A stretch of DNA of 64,000 nucleotides, taken from Facklamia hominis CCUG 36813 (GTDB lineage: Bacteria > Bacillota > Bacilli > Lactobacillales > Aerococcaceae). The stretch is taken from NCBI RefSeq assembly GCF_000301035.1, contig NZ_JH932292.1, positions 734,857-798,856 of the forward strand, given 5' to 3'. Made by a program: the position numbers and the translations under genes. Position 1 is the stretch's first letter; the number at the start of each line of letters is the position of its first letter. The notes beneath the pieces are model-generated. The model saw only the letters and a program-made list of their open reading frames with translations, was not told where the DNA came from and did not search any database. Shown here in pieces: positions 34,943 through 44,322 of the stretch.

Positions 34943-37900
34943 CTAATAATGTGACAAACTTAGATCAAGTTCTTGTTGATGCGTAATACTTTGAGTGAAT
35001 GCCTTAAATACTGTCCCGCCCATATTTAAGTAAATCTCTGCTGGTTGATTTGGCGATTCAACACTTGCTGTTCGATTTGATGCTAAACTTTCAATCGCTT
35101 GTCGGCTACCTCTAAGCTCGGTTGTCGCTAGTGATAACGGGTTGCGTTCACTTGCTCTTTCAGTTGCGCTTGATGCAGATACAGCTAAATTCGCTGCAAT
35201 CTTTTCAACTTTACGAGTTTCATCATCAATTCCCACTGCTAAACCTTTACCGAAATAGCCCCCAATTTCAGCGGTTACTCGTGAAGGAGAGTGAATCCGC
35301 AAAGCCGATCTCATCGCTGCCGCCGCCGCACTAGCGATCGCCCTAGCACGACCGATAATAGCACCACTCATTGCATTAAGCCCACCTAGAAAGCCAGCGC
35401 CCATTTGATAGCCAGCTGATCTTGCCTGACCCGCTGCACTTCTCATGGCAGATACTGCTTGTTGCATAGCGCTTCGAATCGCACTTACAACTTGATTCAT
35501 ACCGCTTGAAACAACAGATTGAATTGAGCTCATTGCGTTTTGCATGGTTGATTTCATTGAGTTTACAGCGCTTTGCATTTGAGATTTCATTGAATTAAGC
35601 GATGATGTCATAACTGATTTTGTTGAATTCATTGATGACTGAACGTTAGACTTAATGGAATTCATTGCAGATTGAACCGACGTTTTCATGCTATTCATAG
35701 CACTTGTCATCGTGGAATTCATCTGACTAGTGAAACTTTGTACACTTGCCCCCACGCCTGTAAAACCTGAGCTAACAGATGACTCCATTGAAGTCATCGC
35801 TCCAGTTACTTCGCCTTCCATTTGCGTAAATTCGCTTGAAACAGAAGAAGTGGTCGAACTAACATTGGCTGGCGCTTCTGATGCTAAATTATTAAATGAA
35901 GCGTTCGCCTGTTGCACAGCACTATCTACTGGAGGAGTGACCTCTGGAGGTAATTTACCAAATTCCGATACAATCTGATTAACTGTATTCCCGGCCGATG
36001 CTATCGCATCAACATCGAATCCAGACATAGCTCCCATAGCATTTGCTGCCATTTGTGCAAAGTCGTTTGGAACATCTACACCCAAATTAGCAAAATGCGC
36101 TTTAATGCCTTCCGCTGTTACTTGAGCTCCTGCTGGCAAATTAGCCTGAATATTAGCCATTTCTGTATCTAAGTTAATACCGAGTTGTTGGAAATTAAGC
36201 CCTGCCATTTGCGCCATCGTTTCAAATTGAGATGGAATATTCAGTGACATCTCACCAACCTTTGTCTGAAGATTGCCGGACATACTATCAACATTTTCAG
36301 TAACGTTCTGATTCATCAGTGCAGTTGATTCAGTAACACCCTGTTCCATCGTTTGTACATTTTCAACCGTAGCTGTTGAACCCTCAGCAGATTTACCCGT
36401 TACCCAATCCCAAACGCCAGATACACCTGTTTTTAATCCATCCCATGCTGCACTGCCCAGGTTTGCAACTCCGTTCTTAATCCCTTCGATAACTTTAGAG
36501 GCAATTTCAAAACCACTTTCAAATAGAGAACCGAACAATTGTGTAATGCCATTAAGCAACGACACAATAATTTGAGCACCCGCTGACACGATTTGAGGAA
36601 GAGCTTGTAAAAGCCCCGAAACAATTACCAAGATAATTTTGGCGGCTGTTGAAATGATAGTTCCAAAATTAGTAACAATACCAGTAATTAATTGCCGAAT
36701 TATTCGCACACCGTAGTTAATAATTGTCGGTAACATTTGCACCAATCCTTGAATAAACTGTGTAATCGCTTGAACCCCAATTGAAAGAATCTGAGGTAAA
36801 TTATTCATAATTCCACTTATCAAGGTGCTGATTATCTGAAATCCAATCTGCATCACTTGGTCAATGAACCCTAAAGCCCCTTGAATAAATTGACTTACAG
36901 ACCCTTGACCTTGCGAGAGCATTTGAGGTAACGCTCCGACAACTCCTTGTGCTAACTGCAAAATAAACTGCATTCCAACAATTGTTAACTGTGCAATTGC
37001 TGGGACGATACTACCTACAAATGTTGATACAATTTGCGATGCAATCGAAATCAATTGAGGAATATTCTGCCCCACTCCTTGCACAAGAGATGAGATAATT
37101 TCCACACCTTTTTGAACTAGCACTGGGAAATTCGCTGAAAATGCATCGGCAAACAGCTGTAACATCTGTACCCCTGAATCAATCAAGGTAGGTAGTTGAC
37201 TGATAATGCCATCTGCTAAATTCGATATAATTGCAGGTCCTTGTGTGGTTGCCATTTGAGCTATCATATCAATTTGCGTTCCAAATGTTTGATAGGCTAA
37301 CCCTGCACCAGCTAAAGCAACACCAATCATCGCTACCGGACCGACCGTTTGAAGCCCAGCCATGGCAAGTTGAGAAAATGCACCAGCTGTTTTAGAGATG
37401 GCTTGCACTCCGAGAGATCCAACTCGTTTCATACCATTCCAGAATTTCCCCATAGAGGCTGTCATCTTCTCAAATGATGCCCACGGTTTCCCGCCGTCGA
37501 AACGTCCCATCGCTGCTTGAATTCTAAATAGCGACTTTGTATAGCCGTCCGCCATAAAATTTGCCGATTTCTTAATGATGTTCGATTTTGAATAAGCGGT
37601 GCTCGCAAATTTTGCAATACTACTTTTCGTGGCATTCAGTCCTGTTATTGCTTTACCAGGTATTGCCATGACGGTATCTGAAAAGAGTTCTAACCCTCCG
37701 ACTGATCTCTCAATCAAAGGGAGTGCGTTACCGACAACGCTCCACGCTCCGAGATATGCTGCTGCCATTTTTGCAACGGATGAAATATCCACATCTCCAA
37801 AACTGAAGAAGCGTTTAATCTCGTCTTGAAATGGTTTGACGTTATCTGTAAAAATATCGATTAAACCTTTAACCCCTTTTTCAGCGTCCCCATTCAATGC

Positions 37901-38788
37901 CTTAAATGCATCGTTAATTGTATATTTCCCCTTATCGATTAACTTCGCCATATTATCAAAGCCTAGACTTTCTAACGACCGATCAATCGCTGACATTGTA
38001 TTAGCTAAGCCTTTAGCCACTGCATTACTGATATTGCCAAAACTCGTCTTAATTCCTTCCGAGTTTATTTTTGCCATTTCAGCAAAACCGCCAACACCGT
38101 CATTCAATTCCATTAATTTATCGTTGAATTCATCGAACGTTATCTTTCCATCTTTCAATGCATCGTATAAATCTGTCTTCGCACTTGCTCCCGCATAACC
38201 GAATGATTCAGCCACCTTCGTTAGCGCCGTTGGCATTGTCTCAAGCAAAGTATTCCAGGACTGTTGATCAACTTTCCCTTTCGATAACATTTGACTATAT
38301 TGAGTAAGTCCACGGCTCGCATCTGCACTTGAAGAACCAGATGCAAGAAAAGCATTATTTAGTGCTAGCGTGAGTTTAGTTGACTTCTTTAAATCACCGG
38401 TCAGCAACGCTAATTGCTGGGTAGTACCTGTCACGCTATCCAAAGTAGTAGGCAATCCCTCAATACCATCACCCAGATCTTTAATCGCTTTATTAGCTTC
38501 TTTCGTTGAATAGCCCATCGTAGTCATCATCTTAGGAAAAGTGTTCATTGTATCAAAACGATCTACCGCCTTACCAACATTCGCTGTAATACCTTGAATT
38601 CCTTTAGATACTAATTTTGCCGCTAGATTACCCACCATGAAACCTTTTGCTAAAGATCCCATACCAGCGGTCCCCTTGGATTGATATCCTAGTAAAGACT
38701 TAAGAGACGAGTTAGCACTGTCCATCGTCCGGCTGAAATTGGAATCAACTGCTGTTAATATCGCTTCTACGCTATAACTTTCTGCCAT
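34943..38788 (-). CDS. Tail tape measure protein
   Basis: The protein has 1281 aa, the longest gene of the prophage. The N-terminal part has the TP901-type core (SFGNISNAVAKGL, LPTTLDSVTGTTQQLALLTG). The centre holds repeated hydrophobic helices of membrane-spanning character. Residues about 1010-1120 form a Ser/Met/Gln-rich heptad repeat (SSMNSTKSVMTSSLNSMKS type). It sets tail length and probably helps DNA entry. Antisense frames in this region are shadows. Confidence 0.93.
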   Translation of the reverse strand: MAESYSVEAILTAVDSNFSRTMDSANSSLKSLLGYQSKGTAGMGSLAKGFMVGNLAAKLVSKGIQGITANVGKAVDRFDTMNTFPKMMTTMGYSTKEANKAIKDLGDGIEGLPTTLDSVTGTTQQLALLTGDLKKSTKLTLALNNAFLASGSSSADASRGLTQYSQMLSKGKVDQQSWNTLLETMPTALTKVAESFGYAGASAKTDLYDALKDGKITFDEFNDKLMELNDGVGGFAEMAKINSEGIKTSFGNISNAVAKGLANTMSAIDRSLESLGFDNMAKLIDKGKYTINDAFKALNGDAEKGVKGLIDIFTDNVKPFQDEIKRFFSFGDVDISSVAKMAAAYLGAWSVVGNALPLIERSVGGLELFSDTVMAIPGKAITGLNATKSSIAKFASTAYSKSNIIKKSANFMADGYTKSLFRIQAAMGRFDGGKPWASFEKMTASMGKFWNGMKRVGSLGVQAISKTAGAFSQLAMAGLQTVGPVAMIGVALAGAGLAYQTFGTQIDMIAQMATTQGPAIISNLADGIISQLPTLIDSGVQMLQLFADAFSANFPVLVQKGVEIISSLVQGVGQNIPQLISIASQIVSTFVGSIVPAIAQLTIVGMQFILQLAQGVVGALPQMLSQGQGSVSQFIQGALGFIDQVMQIGFQIISTLISGIMNNLPQILSIGVQAITQFIQGLVQMLPTIINYGVRIIRQLITGIVTNFGTIISTAAKIILVIVSGLLQALPQIVSAGAQIIVSLLNGITQLFGSLFESGFEIASKVIEGIKNGVANLGSAAWDGLKTGVSGVWDWVTGKSAEGSTATVENVQTMEQGVTESTALMNQNVTENVDSMSGNLQTKVGEMSLNIPSQFETMAQMAGLNFQQLGINLDTEMANIQANLPAGAQVTAEGIKAHFANLGVDVPNDFAQMAANAMGAMSGFDVDAIASAGNTVNQIVSEFGKLPPEVTPPVDSAVQQANASFNNLASEAPANVSSTTSSVSSEFTQMEGEVTGAMTSMESSVSSGFTGVGASVQSFTSQMNSTMTSAMNSMKTSVQSAMNSIKSNVQSSMNSTKSVMTSSLNSMKSQMQSAVNSMKSTMQNAMSSIQSVVSSGMNQVVSAIRSAMQQAVSAMRSAAGQARSAGYQMGAGFLGGLNAMSGAIIGRARAIASAAAAAMRSALRIHSPSRVTAEIGGYFGKGLAVGIDDETRKVEKIAANLAVSASSATERASERNPLSLATTELRGSRQAIESLASNRTASVESPNQPAEIYLNMGGTVFKAFTQSITHQQELDLSLSHY

Positions 38789-39048
38789 TATTTACCTCCT
38801 TTCATATATTCTTGTCTTCGCCTTGCCACTTCTCGCAACCTTTCGAAAACTTGCTCTTTTTCAGGCGAGTCAGCGTCTTTATAAAAATCTTTGAAACTTC
38901 GATAGATGTACTTGTTTGATCTACCATCCACTGCTCCTGCTTCACGTTCGTTCAACCACGCTGAAGCATGAAGTAAGTAGTTTTCATCTTTAACTTTTAG
39001 CGAATGAGCTTCCATTCGGACTAAGTATTCTTCCCAACTCATCATCAT
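38788..39048 (-). CDS. Tail assembly chaperone, T part of G-T frameshift pair
   Basis: As an isolated frame this is 86 aa. The same frame is open upstream through the end of the 39117-39515 gene (…EEIDCPYRLAIVNCFRYLGVSSLNEAMMMSWEEYLVRMEAH), the conserved start of phage gpT-type proteins. It therefore should be made mainly as a -1 frameshift fusion to the G protein. An A-rich GGAAAAAG at 39150-39143 is a possible slip site, but it is not a canonical heptamer. Confidence 0.75.
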   Translation of the reverse strand: MMMSWEEYLVRMEAHSLKVKDENYLLHASAWLNEREAGAVDGRSNKYIYRSFKDFYKDADSPEKEQVFERLREVARRRQEYMKGGK

Positions 39049-39116
39049 TGCTTCATTGAGAGACGAAACACCTAAATACCTAAAGCAGTTAACGATTGCT
39101 AATCGATATGGACAGT

Positions 39117-39515
39117 CTATTTCTTCGTGATTTTCTTCTCGACTTTTTCCATTTCTTGCTGTGCGACCTCCGCTTCTTTGAAGAAACGTCTCGCACCTGG
39201 TACCATTTTCAAATAGGTTAAAAAATCATCAAACACCGTCGTATCATCCTCTTGATCTCGCATATCGATATATGCTTCGATTTCCTTTTCAGATGGTCGA
39301 TTAACATTATCTGCGGTTGAAAAACGGATAAGGTCCGCAACCACTTCAAAGTTTCCTAAAGCGAGTTCTGCCATCGCATTGGGGATTCCTACACTGAGTT
39401 TAATACCCTCTTTTTCTGTTACATATTTTTGATTTAATCGTGCTAAGCATCCTAACCCAAATGTCATTAAATAAGAATTATCCCCAATTGTTAATTTTGC
39501 TGTTCTATCTGCCAT
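39117..39515 (-). CDS. Tail assembly chaperone G protein
   Basis: The protein has 132 aa. It has the mixed alpha/beta start (TAKLTIGDNSYLMTFGLGCLARLN) and acidic middle typical of tail chaperones in Lactobacillales siphoviruses, and ends in a Lys-rich tail that overlaps the frameshift region. It coats the tape measure during tail assembly. Confidence 0.78.
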   Translation of the reverse strand: MADRTAKLTIGDNSYLMTFGLGCLARLNQKYVTEKEGIKLSVGIPNAMAELALGNFEVVADLIRFSTADNVNRPSEKEIEAYIDMRDQEDDTTVFDDFLTYLKMVPGARRFFKEAEVAQQEMEKVEKKITKK

Positions 39516-39567
39516 TTAACATTCTCCTTTTATTCAAAAATAAGGGGAACTTACGTCCCCCTTTCTA

Positions 39568-40083
39568 TTAAGCTTTAGCTTTTAAATCTGTAAATTCGTA
39601 TATTGCTTCAATTTCTTTAACTTCTTCTTCTGTTAGAGTTACCTTACCTGAAATAGGTTGACCATCAATCGCCATAGTTGTCGACAATTCTTCCAACTCT
39701 TCAACATTTGCTGGGATAGTCCATTCGTTTAGGTTACCTTGAGCATATAAAGCGGAATAGGTATTAGCTTCCCCTTCGGTTGCACTCGCAAGATCAACTT
39801 CCCAAACCTCGACTTTAAGTCCCTTCTTTACAGATTCCCAAAGCATTTTATTCAATTCATCACGAGTAGAAATAGCATTCACTTCAAGAGTTACTTCTAA
39901 ACCACCACCCTGAACGATCGCTCCGTCCTTCGTTTGAACAGGTTCATTATCACGCTCATATTTCCACTCGTGCTCCACTTGTAAGGCTAAACGAGCAGCT
40001 GCTCCCTTTGCCGCATCTTGTAATAAGCGGAAAAACAGAACTTTATCTCTACCTCTGATGGGCATTGTAATTGATTTTGCCAT
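39568..40083 (-). CDS. Major tail protein
   Basis: The protein has 171 aa, similar in size and style to TP901-1 major tail proteins (beta-sandwich tube subunit; ALQVEHEWKYERDNEPVQTKDG). It polymerises into the tail tube. It is placed between the tail terminator and the G chaperone, as expected. Confidence 0.85.
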   Translation of the reverse strand: MAKSITMPIRGRDKVLFFRLLQDAAKGAAARLALQVEHEWKYERDNEPVQTKDGAIVQGGGLEVTLEVNAISTRDELNKMLWESVKKGLKVEVWEVDLASATEGEANTYSALYAQGNLNEWTIPANVEELEELSTTMAIDGQPISGKVTLTEEEVKEIEAIYEFTDLKAKA

Positions 40084-40108
40084 ATATCCACATCTCCTTA
40101 TTCGTTAT

Positions 40109-40489
40109 TTATGCAAATTTAAATTCTAATTCCACAACTCCGTGCCATAAGCTTTTGCCGATTGAAGTGTCTTCTAACATTCTTGTTCCGCAACCGCTTG
40201 GCACTGCCATAAATCGGATTCCATCCGATTCGCTAATATTCATACAATTCAATAAAATTGCATTCATCATGTCACTTGCTAATCCTCGGTCATTCCCATC
40301 GCACCAAATACTGATGGTCATAAACACACGGCCAATCATTTTTGACTTAGTACCCCTTGGCGCTACTTGAACTTCTTCTAATACTACGAAGGGATAACTC
40401 TCGGCTAAATCTGGTAACGTGTCATATGTTTTATAACCGAGCGATGTCGAAACAATGAACACTTCGTCAAATAACAGTTGATCAATCAT
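40109..40489 (-). CDS. Tail terminator / completion protein
   Basis: The protein has 126 aa. The compact alpha/beta pattern (YPFVVLEEVQVAPRGTKSKMIGRVFMTISIWCD) fits gpU/gp17-type tail terminators that stop tail polymerisation. The call is supported mainly by position directly before the major tail protein. Confidence 0.65.
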   Translation of the reverse strand: MIDQLLFDEVFIVSTSLGYKTYDTLPDLAESYPFVVLEEVQVAPRGTKSKMIGRVFMTISIWCDGNDRGLASDMMNAILLNCMNISESDGIRFMAVPSGCGTRMLEDTSIGKSLWHGVVELEFKFA

Positions 40490-40830
40490 TGCACCAACCT
40501 CTTTAAATCCGATATAAATTTATTTTTTTGCGCATTAAATGATGGTTTGACGAACGGTTGTGCGGCCATCTTACGGGTTCCGTATTCTACGTACACTGAA
40601 TAATGTGTGCCAGGCTTTACGGTAGCAGTCATATCTCCATTCGATAAATTCAACGTAATACTTCTTCTTGTCGCACCGGTTGAATAGCCTTTAACGAATA
40701 CAGCGTTGCGCACCATACCCCGATTTAACTCTGCACCATTTGTCCGAACAACTTGTTTGATTTCTTCCATCTTGGCATTACGCATCAATTTAGCGCTAAG
40801 CTCCGTTCCACCTTTAAACGTGACTTTCAT
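40486..40830 (-). CDS. HK97 gp10-like head-tail protein
   Basis: The protein has 114 aa. The pattern GTHYSVYVEYGTRKMAAQPFVKPSF near the C-terminus is diagnostic of the gp10/HK97 family of tail-component or connector proteins. It overlaps both neighbours by four bases. Confidence 0.88.
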   Translation of the reverse strand: MKVTFKGGTELSAKLMRNAKMEEIKQVVRTNGAELNRGMVRNAVFVKGYSTGATRRSITLNLSNGDMTATVKPGTHYSVYVEYGTRKMAAQPFVKPSFNAQKNKFISDLKRLVQ

Positions 40831-41132
40831 TGAACCAACTCCAAATACAACTCAAAACGGTTACGGTAATTTGTTTGTCGAATGACTTTATATAATTTTT
40901 TCCGATAAAAAACCTCGACATGATTCTGTCGAGGCTTTCCTAAGCAACGTGCTACAAGGATATTTTTATCGTAAGACCCGAAAATACCAACTGAGCTTTC
41001 GAGTGTGATCGGCGAAATGTGTGCAGATATCACTTGTCTTTCATCGGGTTGCTTTTCTTTCTTTCGAGTACGAGGGTTATAAACTTCCTCGCCTCGTTTG
41101 GTAATAACTTCAATACGTTTGTTGTATCTCAT
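40827..41132 (-). CDS. Head closure / head-tail joining protein
   Basis: The protein has 101 aa, beta-rich, with a basic linker (YNPRTRKKEKQPDERQV) near the N-terminus. It resembles SPP1 gp16-type head-closure proteins in size and place. It seals the connector after packaging. Evidence is mostly positional. Confidence 0.65.
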   Translation of the reverse strand: MRYNKRIEVITKRGEEVYNPRTRKKEKQPDERQVISAHISPITLESSVGIFGSYDKNILVARCLGKPRQNHVEVFYRKKLYKVIRQTNYRNRFELYLELVQ

Positions 41133-41458
41133 CGCCAGAACACACCGCCTTTCTGTCTTGTGTCTGGTGGCTTATACCGAGCAAGCAAGATGTCCTTGTA
41201 CTCACTAAAATCATCCGAATTAAACACCTGCAACATATCCGCCTGGCGCTCTTGAAGCATCCCTTCATTCCCGATTCGGTTGTAACGCTTAACCATAACT
41301 TCCACAATCATAAAGTCGTGGTCAAGCGGGACGGCATCCGCTCCAGTTAACGCTTTATATAAAGCGATTGTGTTGTCTTGGATCTCTTCTAGCAGACTAT
41401 CCTGTAATTTATCATCAATACAAAGTAGCGTTTTAACTCGGCGAATATAATCATTCAC
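41129..41458 (-). CDS. Head-tail connector (adaptor) protein
   Basis: The protein has 109 aa, helical (YIRRVKTLLCIDDKLQDSLLEEI). This is the usual style of gp6/gp15-type adaptor proteins that bind the portal. It lies between the HeH-domain gene and the head-closure gene. Confidence 0.7.
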   Translation of the reverse strand: MNDYIRRVKTLLCIDDKLQDSLLEEIQDNTIALYKALTGADAVPLDHDFMIVEVMVKRYNRIGNEGMLQERQADMLQVFNSDDFSEYKDILLARYKPPDTRQKGGVFWR

Positions 41459-41460
41459 GG

Positions 41461-41736
41461 TTATTCCTCACTATTCATCAACGCGACCAATTCATCTTTG
41501 CTGGCATTACTTTTATACTTTACGCCCTGCTCGTCCAATCGTTCTTTGATCTCATCTTTAGTTAAGTCCACTTCCTCCATCGCAGTAGCTTGGTCAATAT
41601 AACCTCCGCTTTTCAGTAGATTTATCCGCTCAGTTTTAAAGGTCTCAACCACACTATCTGCATGGGGGAACTCGTCCCCCACACGGTAATGGTGCTCGTC
41701 ATATTGATCAATGAATTCCTTAGTTACAATCATCAC
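41461..41736 (-). CDS. HeH/LEM-like domain small head protein
   Basis: The protein has 91 aa. The C-terminal third (LTKDEIKERLDEQGVKYKSNASKDELVALM) has the HeH or Rho-N-like two-helix fold seen in many phage proteins after the capsid gene. The N-terminal part is unassigned. The role in the head is unknown. Confidence 0.7.
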   Translation of the reverse strand: MMIVTKEFIDQYDEHHYRVGDEFPHADSVVETFKTERINLLKSGGYIDQATAMEEVDLTKDEIKERLDEQGVKYKSNASKDELVALMNSEE

Positions 41737-41746
41737 TCATCCCCCC

Positions 41747-42793
41747 TTAGATACGAGATACTGAATTTGCTGTTACATCCAACATATACACCCGATTGAT
41801 CTGTTCGAATGAAGGTAGCGCAACCATAGATACTTTAGTCTGAGTATTTACTGGATCATCGGTTGTTTTTGTGGTCACCGCAATACCTGTGTCAACAATA
41901 GATACATTCAGATTATTTCCTGATACTAAGTCAGATTCTTCAGGTGTTGTCCCAAAGACCGTTGATCCTAAAGCCATGTTAGGTGTCAATGTCACCTTTC
42001 CATCTGGGTAATACTTTTTCAAAACACCATCATCGTCCACAAAAGTTCGGTCATCAATCAATAACCGCAAACCATACTCGCTTAGCAAGTAGTCCTCCAC
42101 CTCTGTACGCTTTGGAACATATCCTTCCTGAGCCGCCGCCAACACTTGCTTAGCTGTCTTAGGTGCCTTGCGTAATTGAACGAAAGTCACAGAGTTCATT
42201 ACTAAGACTTCTGGTGTTGTTCCTAGCGCTTTTAGTGCCTCAACAGCAGTGTCTAAGTCCTGAACTGGGTTTGCCACAGGGTCGGTCCATGCAGTTTTTA
42301 CCACACCTTTGTTTTCCTCGGCTACCCCATAATCCAACTCTTTAAACACGCCACCCGAGTTAATATAGATCACACCATAAGCCAAAAGTTGCATACGCAT
42401 CGCCTCCAGACGAGCGTGAGCTCCTTTAACTAGGTCCATTTGATCATTGAAAATGGTTGTAGAAACAACATCAATCATCTCCTGATTATGCGTCTGTTCC
42501 AATAAATTTAGCATTTGACGATCTTCTTCTTTCACAAGGCGTGCTTCCTTGAAAAACGGCATCTTCTTGCTATCCATCTCGATGTTGATGCGATCACGTA
42601 AGGTTACCTTCGTATCGTAAGCTGAAGCTCTTAAAACAACAGGTTTCCCTTCCGCACCCTTAACATACGTCAATTCATCCCCAAGCTGCTTTTTGGCAGG
42701 GAAGTATTGTTCACCTACCATCGTCTCCCGAGGTAGTTCTGTGTAGTAACCCGCCACATTAGAAGCAGTAAATAAATCATGAATTAAAGCCAT
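41747..42793 (-). CDS. Major capsid protein (gpE family)
   Basis: The protein has 348 aa. It has the HK97-fold layout of lambda gpE-type capsids: YFPAKKQLGDELTYVKG near the start, an alpha-helical spine (MIDVVSTTIFNDQMDLVKGAHARLEAMRMQLLAYG) and a late beta region. It forms the phage shell. Scaffold and decoration genes precede it. Confidence 0.9.
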   Translation of the reverse strand: MALIHDLFTASNVAGYYTELPRETMVGEQYFPAKKQLGDELTYVKGAEGKPVVLRASAYDTKVTLRDRINIEMDSKKMPFFKEARLVKEEDRQMLNLLEQTHNQEMIDVVSTTIFNDQMDLVKGAHARLEAMRMQLLAYGVIYINSGGVFKELDYGVAEENKGVVKTAWTDPVANPVQDLDTAVEALKALGTTPEVLVMNSVTFVQLRKAPKTAKQVLAAAQEGYVPKRTEVEDYLLSEYGLRLLIDDRTFVDDDGVLKKYYPDGKVTLTPNMALGSTVFGTTPEESDLVSGNNLNVSIVDTGIAVTTKTTDDPVNTQTKVSMVALPSFEQINRVYMLDVTANSVSRI

Positions 42794-42804
42794 AGTGTCC
42801 CTCC

Positions 42805-43161
42805 TTAAATACCTTTGATAAACTTAATTTGCGGCAAAGCTTTGTCAATCGTATCAGCATAATCAATTACACGATCTGATCGGACGGTTCCTTGATAAAC
42901 CATAGCGACCTCTTTATCTCCATCAGTCACATCTACATCATGTAGAATAATACCATCAGCCTCTTCTCCCGTTGATTTCTTCACCTTTTTGGTTCGGTCC
43001 TTAAATACCGATGCACCATCTCCGAAAACGACCGTTCCTGCAGGAAGGATCTTACGACCTTTTTCATCAACTGTTCCTGTAGTGGTCTTATCTACCGTGA
43101 CCGTCAAAGCGGTATAAGGTAAGTTGTGCAAAATCTCTTTGCTTGTAAAATTTAATTTCAT
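42805..43161 (-). CDS. Head decoration protein
   Basis: The protein has 118 aa, beta-rich, with short Gly turns (GTVDEKGRKILPAGTVVFGDG), like lambda gpD-type or other capsid-stabilising proteins. Its place immediately before the capsid gene supports this. Confidence 0.7.
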   Translation of the reverse strand: MKLNFTSKEILHNLPYTALTVTVDKTTTGTVDEKGRKILPAGTVVFGDGASVFKDRTKKVKKSTGEEADGIILHDVDVTDGDKEVAMVYQGTVRSDRVIDYADTIDKALPQIKFIKGI

Positions 43162-43176
43162 ACTCTTTCTCCTCTT

Positions 43177-43794
43177 CTAAACTATCTTGCCACCAAACTG
43201 CTGTTTTGCTCTTTTAGCTAACGCAGCACCGGCATTCACTTTACTCCCTGATGCACTTCCTGTTTTAGCGCTAGGATGCATCAACTGCCGTTTGACCTGT
43301 TCGGACACTGCTGCACCAAACCGCTCAGCAAACAGCTTCACATTCGCTAGCGATTGTTCTGTATCGCCTTCTACCGCTAGCCACTCTGCGAATTCACCAG
43401 GCAATTCTTTGGCCAATAAGTCAGACTTCACATCGTTAACTAGCTTATCGTACTCAAACGCTGCTTTTTCAGCCTTAAAAGCTGCATACTCATCTTCGCG
43501 TTGTTTGCGCTCACGGTCCTTCTCAGACAGCTTCGCATAATCCTTTTCCTTGGCCAAAGCTTCTTCAACAGCTTTCTGGACGTCCTTTTCATACTGTTTT
43601 TCTGCTTCAGCTTTAGCTTTAGATTTTGCTTGAGCTACCAAACGATTAATATGTTCTTGTTGCTGTTCATCAAAATCTACTACGTTTGCATTTTCGCTAT
43701 TTCCGTGACCTGAATCGTTACCGGTATTTCCGGAAGATTCAACTTTGTCTGCAAACATCTGTAAGTCTAGTTTTAGCTTGTCTTTCTTTGTCAT
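43177..43794 (-). CDS. Capsid scaffolding protein (DUF4355-like)
   Basis: The protein has 205 aa from MTKKDKLKLDLQMFAD, with CGGAGG upstream. The N-terminal LDLQMFAD tag and the long charged coiled coil (QAKSKAKAEAEKQYEKDVQKA) are the marks of this scaffold family. It guides capsid assembly and then leaves. The region 43800-43977 upstream holds no clear gene. Confidence 0.88.
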   Translation of the reverse strand: MTKKDKLKLDLQMFADKVESSGNTGNDSGHGNSENANVVDFDEQQQEHINRLVAQAKSKAKAEAEKQYEKDVQKAVEEALAKEKDYAKLSEKDRERKQREDEYAAFKAEKAAFEYDKLVNDVKSDLLAKELPGEFAEWLAVEGDTEQSLANVKLFAERFGAAVSEQVKRQLMHPSAKTGSASGSKVNAGAALAKRAKQQFGGKIV

Positions 43795-43977
43795 AAAATA
43801 CCTCCGTTTTTTAAGTGCCGTATGCACTAATTAATCCAGTTATAAAGTCCGTATGACTTAAACAGTTTAATGCCATGTTCAGGGCATAAAAAATAGCCGT
43901 GTTTCCACGACTTCGCACGATTATCTACCGATAATCATCTGTTTAATTGTTGATAAATTAATATTTACAATATTTTT

Positions 43978-44079
43978 CTACCGCAAATCTACCGATTCAC
44001 TCACGATTATTTTCGTTTCAAAGCTCACAAGATCAGCGTTCTTCATCTTTTTTGCACGATTTTCACACGATTCACTCAC
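43978..44079 (-). CDS. Possible 33-aa peptide in a decayed stretch
   Basis: A GTG four bases past the preceding stop codon opens a 33-aa frame. The sequence ATCGTGAGTGAATCG occurs at its start and again near its end. A second fragment nearby (43840-43930), with CPEHGIKLFKSYG and no start codon, looks like a piece of a small protein. This may be a degraded gene rather than a working one. Confidence 0.3.
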   Translation of the reverse strand: MSESCENRAKKMKNADLVSFETKIIVSESVDLR

Positions 44080-44082
44080 GAT

Positions 44083-44274
44083 TTACATATCGCTATACTT
44101 TTCCACCAATACAATAATTACGGCTATCACTGCCATCAAAGTCATTGAAATCCATATCGGGCTTAACACCCATAACCATGACCAATCGATGAACCCCATT
44201 AATTTTAATGCGATAAATAATAAACATAGCAATTCCATAAATCCTATTCTCGAATTGTTCTTTTCGTTTTTCAT
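44083..44274 (-). CDS. Two-helix membrane protein
   Basis: The protein has 63 aa. A charged start (MKNEKNNSRI) is followed by two hydrophobic helices joined by a short turn. There is no recognised family. It sits among head genes where a membrane protein is unexpected, so it may act on the host (for example in exclusion). That role is speculation. Confidence 0.5.
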   Translation of the reverse strand: MKNEKNNSRIGFMELLCLLFIALKLMGFIDWSWLWVLSPIWISMTLMAVIAVIIVLVEKYSDM

Positions 44275-44322
44275 ATCAACTCTCCTTTACTTAGCTCTTT
44301 GCTAGTCAAGATATATTTTGGA

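Noticed and set aside
35122-38198. Several plus-strand ORFs across the tape measure gene
   Set aside because: All are antisense shadows of a clear 1281-aa coding frame and have no ribosome sites or family resemblance.
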